64,000 nt of DNA from Myrica gale (lineage: Eukaryota; Streptophyta; Magnoliopsida; Fagales; Myricaceae). The notes below the pieces were generated by a model. That model was not told the origin of the DNA and ran no database searches. It saw only the letters and a list, made by a program, of their open reading frames with translations. Location: positions 3,045,501-3,109,500 of the forward strand of contig OZ005611.1 of assembly GCA_963930655.1 (NCBI GenBank). Reading direction: 5' to 3'. Positions 56,907-64,000 of the stretch are shown one piece after another (positions within the stretch are counted from its first letter, which is position 1; each line of letters opens with the position of its first letter). Made by a program: the position numbers and the translations under genes.

Positions 56907-59171
56907 CTATATCTTTTCATTGTGGGCCTTATCCACTAGACATTTCTCTATCGCTTCATCACAAAGCTCCAGAGTGATTTCCATGTTCCCTTCTTCAAAG
57001 TTCATATCAAGGAAAATGTTGTATATATCTCTCTCTGCAGCCAACCCTTGTGTTCTCATCTCTTCAAACAGTTCCCTAGCTTCCTTAAATTTCTTCCTCT
57101 TGTAAAAGCCTCTGATGAGAGCATTGTAGGAACTAACCGCAATGTCAAATCCCTTCTCAACCATTTCTCTGTGCAAAAACGATGCCTCTTTCATGTTCCT
57201 TGCTTTGCAATGCCCTTTTATTAAAATGTTATAGGTGTTGCTATCCGGCATCACTCCTTGAGTGCCCATGCTCCTATAAATCTCCATCGTGGCAGGCATA
57301 TTATTTCTGATACAGTACTGCTTCATAAGAGAATTATAGGTTGTGGCATTTGGCATTATACCCTTCTGCAACATCCATTTTAGCAGCCTCTCACCATCTT
57401 CCAGCATCCCTGTCATACAAAACCCATTCATGAGCACATTGAATGTCACAACTGTAGGTTGTAGACCCCTATCCAGCATTTCCCGCAGGACTTCGTGGGC
57501 CTTAGCCATCTCCCCCATCTTACAATAAGTATCCATTAGAGTGGTAAAAGTAATTGTATCAGGATGGCATCCTGCCAACTCCATTTCTTTAATCAGATTT
57601 ACTGCTTGTGCTAGATATCCCGCTTTGCAAAGACCATTAACAATTGAGTTGTAAGTGCATATATTCAATTGAAGGCCCTTTCCACTCATCTCATGAAGAA
57701 GCTCATTTGCCGTATCTAACTCACCTCTTTTACAAAGGCCATCAGCAAGCGCAGTATAAGTGATGACATTTGGGGTAAGCTGTCTCTGAACCATCTGGTT
57801 GTGGAGAGCAAAGGCCTTTTTCATCTCACCTGCCTTGCAATAACCATCAATAAGTGCTGTGTAAGTAACTTCATCTGGTTCCAACCCCCTACTAACCATT
57901 TCATGGAAGAGATCAACTGCTTCCACGATTTTTCCAGTTCGACAAAGACCATGAATAATAGCAGTAAATGTTACGTTATCAGGATCAATTTTCCTAGCCT
58001 GCATTTCATCAAACAGCCTACGTGCAGCTGGAACATTCCCAAATTTGCAGAAACCACTAAGAAGAGTTGTATAGACTACCTTATCTGGAAGAATACCTTG
58101 GTTTACCATCTCTCTGAATACCTTTTCTGCTTCAACAACATTATCAGTGTTACACAGAAGAACTATTATGCTGTCGTAGGTATATGAGTTTGGCTTCAAT
58201 CCCTTTATTTGCATTTCTTCTATGAGTTTCAACATCTTTTGATGTTCCCCAACATCACAATAACCACATATTACAGTACTATAACTCACTACGTCAGGAA
58301 TACAGCCCCTCAACTCCATTTGCAGGAGTAGATTGTGGGCTTCTCTTATCTTCCTTAATCGACAAAGCGAATGAATTATGATATTATGTGATGTAGTGTT
58401 CCAACAGACATCTCCTTCAGGGTATTGATTGTAAAACTTTATTGCCATCTCAATCCCATCAGAATTAATTGCTAGACGAGTAAGAAATAAGTTACAAGAA
58501 TCCACAGAGATAACCAACCCATAATTCAACAATTTGTCAAAGAGCTTTCCTGCTTCATTGAACATCCCAGCTTCAACAAGGACTTGAAAGAAAATATCAA
58601 ATACATAGGGATCTGAACCCCAGTCCTTATATGTGTATATCAACCTCTCAACAAAGTGAGAGTATGAAAGACACAGATCCAGATTGGGTTTAGCCCAAAA
58701 ATCACAAATAAGTCCATGGGCCACTTTTAGATCCTTTGATGCTACAGCAATCTGTACGACAATACAACGAGCTTCTAGTGTTGGCTCTCTCCGTAGGCAG
58801 GCCCAGTAAAAGAAGTCCAAAACCAGTTTATAATCGTTCTTGATGTTCATGAGAACCCAAATTAGGTGGTCAGTCCTGAACTTGGATTCAAAAGGCTTTA
58901 GAATCCGGCGAAGAGGCTCAGACCGGCGTAATTTTAATGTGGTTGAGATCTGATAGACAAATTCAGAGTCTCTGATGGTAGGTTTTTTGGGGGAATAATC
59001 AGGAAAAGGTCTGGCATCAGTTGAGCCTACAATGGAGTGTCCTAGGCTCAAACTTCTTCTCAGACAGGAGAGAGGCAAATAATTTGCAACAAAACCAAGG
59101 ATGGACCGATGAGAGACAAGTCGAAAACAACAGTCTGAGAAGGAGATGGAGCACCTGTTCATGTCTGTCAT
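56907..59171 (-). CDS. P-class pentatricopeptide repeat protein
   Basis: Single exon, 754 residues. About 100 N-terminal residues are followed by more than a dozen regular 35-residue PPR motifs, e.g. VVSYSTVICGYCDVGEHQKM, VVYTTLLSGFCKFGNVPAAR and VTYTALIDGYCKAGEMKKAF. There is no E/DYW extension, so it is P-class. It would bind organelle RNA in a sequence-specific way. The N-terminus (FSDCCFRLVSHRSILGF) could be a mitochondrial targeting sequence, but this is inferred from composition only. The closest Arabidopsis gene I recall is At1g05670 (shared NLLLQMELRGCIPDVVSYST and KRKKFKEARELFEEM). The frame is fully open and the length fits the family. Confidence 0.93.
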   Translation of the reverse strand: MTDMNRCSISFSDCCFRLVSHRSILGFVANYLPLSCLRRSLSLGHSIVGSTDARPFPDYSPKKPTIRDSEFVYQISTTLKLRRSEPLRRILKPFESKFRTDHLIWVLMNIKNDYKLVLDFFYWACLRREPTLEARCIVVQIAVASKDLKVAHGLICDFWAKPNLDLCLSYSHFVERLIYTYKDWGSDPYVFDIFFQVLVEAGMFNEAGKLFDKLLNYGLVISVDSCNLFLTRLAINSDGIEMAIKFYNQYPEGDVCWNTTSHNIIIHSLCRLRKIREAHNLLLQMELRGCIPDVVSYSTVICGYCDVGEHQKMLKLIEEMQIKGLKPNSYTYDSIIVLLCNTDNVVEAEKVFREMVNQGILPDKVVYTTLLSGFCKFGNVPAARRLFDEMQARKIDPDNVTFTAIIHGLCRTGKIVEAVDLFHEMVSRGLEPDEVTYTALIDGYCKAGEMKKAFALHNQMVQRQLTPNVITYTALADGLCKRGELDTANELLHEMSGKGLQLNICTYNSIVNGLCKAGYLAQAVNLIKEMELAGCHPDTITFTTLMDTYCKMGEMAKAHEVLREMLDRGLQPTVVTFNVLMNGFCMTGMLEDGERLLKWMLQKGIMPNATTYNSLMKQYCIRNNMPATMEIYRSMGTQGVMPDSNTYNILIKGHCKARNMKEASFLHREMVEKGFDIAVSSYNALIRGFYKRKKFKEARELFEEMRTQGLAAERDIYNIFLDMNFEEGNMEITLELCDEAIEKCLVDKAHNEKI

Positions 59172-60531
59172 AGAAACCCATCACAGCACATTTTGAGGAT
59201 CTCTTGTAAATGCTGCAGGGGCAATACGCTACTTAGAAGAACTACACAAAAGAAGTCTCCTCATCACTCCATCGCCTGCATGAGTAACAATTATCAATAC
59301 AATAATATGGCCACATAAAATTTAAACTCAGATATTGTGCATCTAAAAATAAGGCGCTTAGTGACTTGACCCACTAGAAACATCTCAAAATTGTAAACGA
59401 TGAAAGATAGTACCGTACAGATAACTAAGGGTAGAGACCATCAACCTCAGAAGTGCTTGTCAAAATGCCCTTAAAGGAAAACCAAGTTTGACGTAATGAG
59501 GTAACTCCAACCTCGTAGTTATCCAATTGACTAGGTTCGTTTTTAAGCATTTCATTTCCACTAGCTTTGGAAAGGTTTAAATGAGGTTGAAGATTCCAAG
59601 AACAAAAAGACCTCAATGAGTCTCCGACAAACGCCAATAGTTCGAACGAACATTCTACCAAACACCACTTGAGCAATCTCAAACAATTATTATACTCGCT
59701 ATTGCGAACTTTTTTTTTTGGGGAGGGGAAAATTAACTATCTCCAAACTTCGAGAAACAAAAGTCCACAGAAAAAACATCAGCCCCCAAACACTTGAGCC
59801 TCGATCAGACAGAAAAAAAAAAGAAAGAAAAAAGAACCGATATAATATATCGCTCGTTGAACTGTTTCTCAACGTAGAAACTGACATTTTCGACGCAAAT
59901 CGTTTAACATAAAGCAAAACTCAACGTAGAATGAAGACGACAACAGAAACCCAGCAGGAGAGAAATGCGCACCGCACTGATCGCACCTTGAGACCAAGCA
60001 GAGTAGGAGACCTAAAGAGCTTTGAGATTTCCAATTCTACATTCGGGGAGGATGACATGGGAAGGGAAACGGGATATGCATTCGGCTTCAGACCAAGGCC
60101 CAGAGGAAAACCTTTCCTTAGCGGGCTGTTTGGTAGTTTATGAATGAGAAAGAATGAGTGACGGAAAATCTCGTCCTGGCGCAGGATATACTAAAACGGG
60201 ATAAGTATAGCGCTATTTTTCTTCTCGTACCACTACTTGAAAGCTACCTTGCCCCCCTTTTTTTTTTATACCCCCAATTTGCGTAGAAAAAAAGAAAGCT
60301 ACCTTGCCCTCCTTTTATGTAACGAATCAATCTTTTCTTTATCCATCAAGAAACACTACAGACCTAAGCATGATCAAGTTGCAAAATAAGACTACCAAGA
60401 TTCAAAGATCGACAAATTACAAATATTCTATACTGGACAGAGAGAATAGGTGAAAATAAATAATAAACGGTAACTACCGGAAACTAATTTTCCCTTCCTT
60501 TTCCTTAATGAGTTGAATTACTAAAAATTAA
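59172..60531. other. Upstream region of the PPR gene
   Basis: No gene recognised. A short plus-strand open frame at 59931-60143 has no recognisable motif. Confidence 0.45.
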
Positions 60532-60822
60532 GGCTATGTTTGGTTTAGTTCTCAAGATTGTTTTTGTTTTTGTATTTTTTTGGAAGTATTGTAGATATTC
60601 TTTGGATTGGTTAAAAGTTGGTTAAAAGTTATTGGAATTTGTAAAAAGTTTTTGGGATTGGTGAAAAGGTATTGAAATTGATGAAAAAAATTATTGGGAT
60701 CGGTGAAAAGGTATTGAAATTGATGAAAAAATTATTGGGATTGGTGAAAATGTATTGAAATTAATGAAAAAGGTGAGTGAGAAGTTTTTGAAATTTTTTT
60801 GAGAAGTTAAACAAACATAGCC
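60532..60822. mobile_element. Tourist-like MITE with internal repeats
   Basis: 291 bp with inverted ends GGCTATGTTTG and CAAACATAGCC and TAA target duplications at 60529-60531 and 60823-60825. The inside is made of repeats of TTGGTGAAAAGGTATTGAAA and ATTGATGAAAAAATTATTGG (about 60645-60775). Confidence 0.85.
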
Positions 60823-60825
60823 TAA

Positions 60826-62356
60826 GCTTAAAGATTTGTACTCTCTTACCATCGAGATATTAATTTTAGCTATTAACATTGTCTAAAGATAGTTCTCTTG
60901 AAATGTTAAAATTCAGATATTTGTACAATAACATTCAATATCTTTTTATAGGAAATGTAGAACTTTGGTAAAAATATAATTAATTGATCAGATGATTATA
61001 TATTTCGCATAATTATGTTTTGTTTACTAAAATTTTACGTTTCTTATAATTTTAATACAATAAAAAATTACAATATAATATCTCTCCCCTCATCACATCA
61101 TTACTTTTCACTATAATAAATATTAAAAATCATCTATTTCTCTATTTTTTTACCAAATTCAATACCTTAAAATTTTAAACTCTCTAAAAATTTAACACTC
61201 GATCACAAAATTTTGGTATAAAATTGATAGACCGAATATAATCGGCCCAATTCATACTGCCCAGGTCCAGAAACCCCAGCAAAGCCATGCCATGCCATGC
61301 CAGCAAGTAGAATACTAATCGAGGAACCCCAATCCTGAACTTCAGTTGGTAGCATGCAGTTCTACTTGGCTCAACTTGTTGAGGCACAATTTTTGACCCA
61401 AAAGTTGATTCCAAAGCTGCAATGGAAGAAAGACTTGTGGAAGTTCATCAATACGCAGAGAACAGAGTAGTTAGCTTGTGGGAGAAGATTTTGTAAATTG
61501 TGTTGAATCGAATAATCGTGTTGACTCTAAAAAAAAAAGAATAATCGTGTTGCATAGAATTTTCAATATATAAATATACGAGTGTGGTACACGTCAGACA
61601 ACTAACCACTAATCTATTTAGTAATTGGTCCTTCTAAAATTTATTTGTATTTAACTGTTTCCTTAAGTTCAATCTTCACTTCGTCTATGCGGGTATGAAC
61701 TCCTAATGTTATCATGAGGTTCGAATATTCTAACTTATTAATGTTTGGGTATAGAAAAAACTTCCGAGTCTCCAAGATTAATCTCAATGCTAGTGAGATG
61801 AAGTCTATATTGGTTGACAGTATGTACATGAGCCAAGAAAAAAAAAAGACAGTATATATGTATATGATTTTTATTAGGGTTAATGAAAACTACAATATGG
61901 ATTTTTATTATGGATCGGACCGGATCAGATATAACCGATTTTCTAATTTTGATCCGGACTGGACTAGATTTGTACCACTAAGACCATAAATCCAGTCCGA
62001 TTCGGTCCGGTATACGATCCGATTTTATTCAGCCTTAGGATTTCGAGATAGATAATCTGACTCCGACAATAAAAATTCCGACCTAATCTCACGTTGTAGT
62101 GATTTAAATGAATGACTCGTATGTCTGAAAAAATAAACTAAATAATTTAACCTGTTAAAAATCGTACATAATTGATTTATTAAAAATCAATAACAAAGGA
62201 ATAAACTTTTTATTATAAATAAAACCAGAGACACGACTTTGCGGGAGGGGCCAGAGGGCGGTGAAAACCGGGCATCTAGTGATAAAGAAAAGAACAGAAC
62301 ATCGGGACTAAAAGCTAGCGATCAGAAACGCCGAAAGTAGAGAAGCCAATCCCAAG
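60826..62356. other. Intergenic DNA with a degenerate MITE
   Basis: 61013-61208 has the inner motifs of the MITE family (TACTAAAATTTTA, CAATATAATATCTCTC, CAATACCTTAAAATTTTA). 61905-62020 is rich in GGATCGGACCGGAT-like inverted motifs, probably a transposon end. No gene. Confidence 0.45.
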
Positions 62357-62365
62357 TATATAAAA
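62357..62365 (+). promoter_or_regulatory. TATA box of the WAK-type protein gene
   Basis: TATATAAAA lies about 145 bases upstream of the ATG at 62504. Confidence 0.6.
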
Positions 62366-62503
62366 ACAAGACCACAGCTCTGATCCCCCGAAACTGAACT
62401 TACTACTTACTAGCTGGCTCGCTGTTTCCACAGCATTCTAGACACACTTGCCACCTCCTAGCCCTCTTATAATTCAGTTCTCTCTCTTTCCGTGGCTCTG
62501 AAA

Positions 62504-63549
62504 ATGAAGCTGAGCCATCCTTATCCCATTATTATTCTGATCTCCGCCATTTGTCTCCTCTTGTTCCCCTCTTTAACCTCAGCGCAGACCTGCCAAAGAA
62601 CCTGTGGCAACCAAATTCTTAAATACCCATTTGGGAGTGATCCTGGTTGCGACGATCCTCGTTTCCAACAATATGTTACTTGCGACCAACAGAAGCTAAT
62701 CTTAACCACGCACACCGGTTCCTACCCTGTTACTAATATTGACTACACCAACCAAGTCATATACATCTCAGATCCTTCCATGTCAACTTGTTCCTGCACA
62801 CAGCCAAGCAAAGGCTTTGGCCTAGACTGGGATGCACCGTTCACTTTTCACGACGATACCATCTTTGCTCTATTAGACTGTTCAGTCACTTCCTCCCCCA
62901 TTTACACATTGGATGCCCTTTATACTGACGGAAACAACTCCAAAGTCCCTCTGTGCGATAACGAGGGGACGCCCATCTGCAGTTTTTTATCTACTTGCAG
63001 GCCTATTAGTACCATCAACCTGCCAATCTCTACGTGCTGCATTTACACTCCGGTGGATTTTGGGCCGTCATTTGAGATGGATTTGAAGAAGCTGCAGTGC
63101 TGTTCATATTCTGGGTTTTACAGCTTCAACGGCCAGGAAACTATCCCGGAGAATTGGAAGTATGGGATAGCTCTCAAGTACAAGTTCAACGTGAATAATG
63201 ACTACCCAAGCTCTTGCGCTCGATGCGAGAGGGGTTACGGAGTTTGTGGCTACACTGGAGCTTACAATTCGTTTATCTGCAACTGTCGTAATGGGGTCAA
63301 TATGTCCACAGACTGTTTCTTCACGGCGTCGTATAATAATGGTTTGAGGCTTTTTCCATCGAAGAATGGTATTATACCATAGTTTGTCTTTAACCATTTT
63401 TTTCTAATCTTTTTGCCCTTTTAGCTCTTTTGCTTATCAAGTTCTTGATTTTCGATGCCTAAACTTCAAATTACACGGACTTTCTTGCAGGGGCTTATTG
63501 GTTGATGATCTGTTTTTTGGCATGGTCATTGATGTGGATCTCGTTGTAG
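62504..63549 (+). CDS. WAK-associated galacturonan-binding-type protein without kinase domain
   Basis: Exon 1 (62504-63368) and exon 2 (63491-63549) join in phase 1 (donor AATG|GTATTA, acceptor TTGCAG|GG) into 307 residues. ATG 62504 is the first ATG of the frame. A signal peptide (MKLSHPYPIIILIS ... LTSAQ) is followed by the Cys-rich GUB_WAK_bind region (CQRTCGNQILKYPFGSDPGC, CSCTQPSKGFGLDWD) and the WAK-associated C-terminal region (SCARCERGYGVCGY, FICNCRNGVNM). Exon 2 encodes only a hydrophobic tail, GAYWLMICFLAWSLMWISL, a likely membrane or GPI signal. It would be an apoplastic or cell-surface pectin-binding protein with no kinase. I recall At3g17350 as similar. If the intron is retained, translation stops at 63380-63382 (IIP) and the tail is lost. 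Confidence 0.88.
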
Positions 63550-64000
63550 CGTATGCATGGGAGACTAACAACTCAGAATAAAATTGTAATTGCTGAGATT
63601 AATTTCTCCAGCTTGAAGAAAAGGTTATGTTCCACTTTTTCAGTTAAGAAAAATAGCCGATTAAACCCGGCATCTTCGGGTGGCAGACAGGTTTGCAGAT
63701 TCCAGCTGAGTGGTTTCATCTGATATGTTTTATATATTCTCTTGTACTTGATGCGTAAATATCTTTTATCTGACTTAATGGACTATATTACATATATAAT
63801 ATGGCGTATATTAATTAATTATATACAAATTTTCCCTAAATAAAGTAATTACAGAGGACCCATCTAACCATTACCTTGGAAGTCGGCTACTTTGTGAGGC
63901 ATCATCTTAAAATGCATCCGTGGTCCAGCTTGTAAAGTTGAACTTTAAGAACCGAAGGCCGGAGTGATGTGTGAGTGTGCGCGCGCATATATATATATAT
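63550..64000. other. 3' flank of the WAK-type gene
   Basis: 3' UTR and intergenic DNA. Ends in an (AT)n run starting at 63987, preceded by GTGTGCGCGCGC. Confidence 0.5.

Overview
The window is nuclear DNA from a flowering plant, most likely a eudicot. Genes have GT-AG introns and are spread through AT-rich DNA full of transposon remnants, and the gene set is plant-specific: DUF569, tau-class GST, PLS/DYW and P-class PPR, LRK10-like receptor kinase and WAK-type galacturonan-binding proteins. I cannot place the species. Exon coordinates were worked out by hand from splice signals and reading-frame phase; gene names rest on recognised motifs and remembered relatives, not on a search.

Layout. 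0-4.5 kb: 3' part of an RGG-box glycine-rich protein gene (+). 4.5-8.4 kb: transposon-rich, with Tourist-like MITEs and a fold-back element that has itself been split by a TRIM retroelement. 8.5-9.1 kb: h-type thioredoxin (+). 10.4-12.9 kb: type-II DnaJ/HSP40 (-). 15.7-17.6 kb: a CRR28-like PLS/DYW PPR gene (+) that is broken. 20.2-24.0 kb: two tandem DUF569 genes (-), the second apparently missing its last exon. 25.9-27.1 kb: a non-autonomous hAT element. 28.8-30.7 kb: intronless LRK10L-type receptor kinase (+). 31.3-36.0 kb: 14-exon TTC38-type TPR gene (-). 36.4-41.0 kb: Ty3/Gypsy chromovirus with near-identical LTRs, protease region deleted. 43.8-45.1 kb and 50.1-50.9 kb: two tau GST copies (-), the first intact and the second a pseudogene. 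Between them lie an hAT insertion and a deleted Tat-like Gypsy element. 52.2-54.7 kb: fragments of SRP54, copia reverse transcriptase and a HIPL-like gene. 56.9-59.2 kb: P-class PPR gene (-). 62.5-63.5 kb: small WAK-type galacturonan-binding protein (+).

The genes do not form an operon or pathway. What links the first 50 kb is ancestral order: from memory, an RGG protein, thioredoxin h, DnaJ, CRR28, DUF569, a TPR gene and tau GSTs also lie together, split between two duplicated blocks, around At1g27090-27150 and At1g59700-59730 in Arabidopsis. The window therefore looks like an unfractionated version of that block, expanded by transposons. The most notable observations are the degraded CRR28 gene, the incomplete DUF569 duplicate, an hAT insertion whose empty site is preserved in the paralogous GST promoter, and the TRIM-in-fold-back nest.
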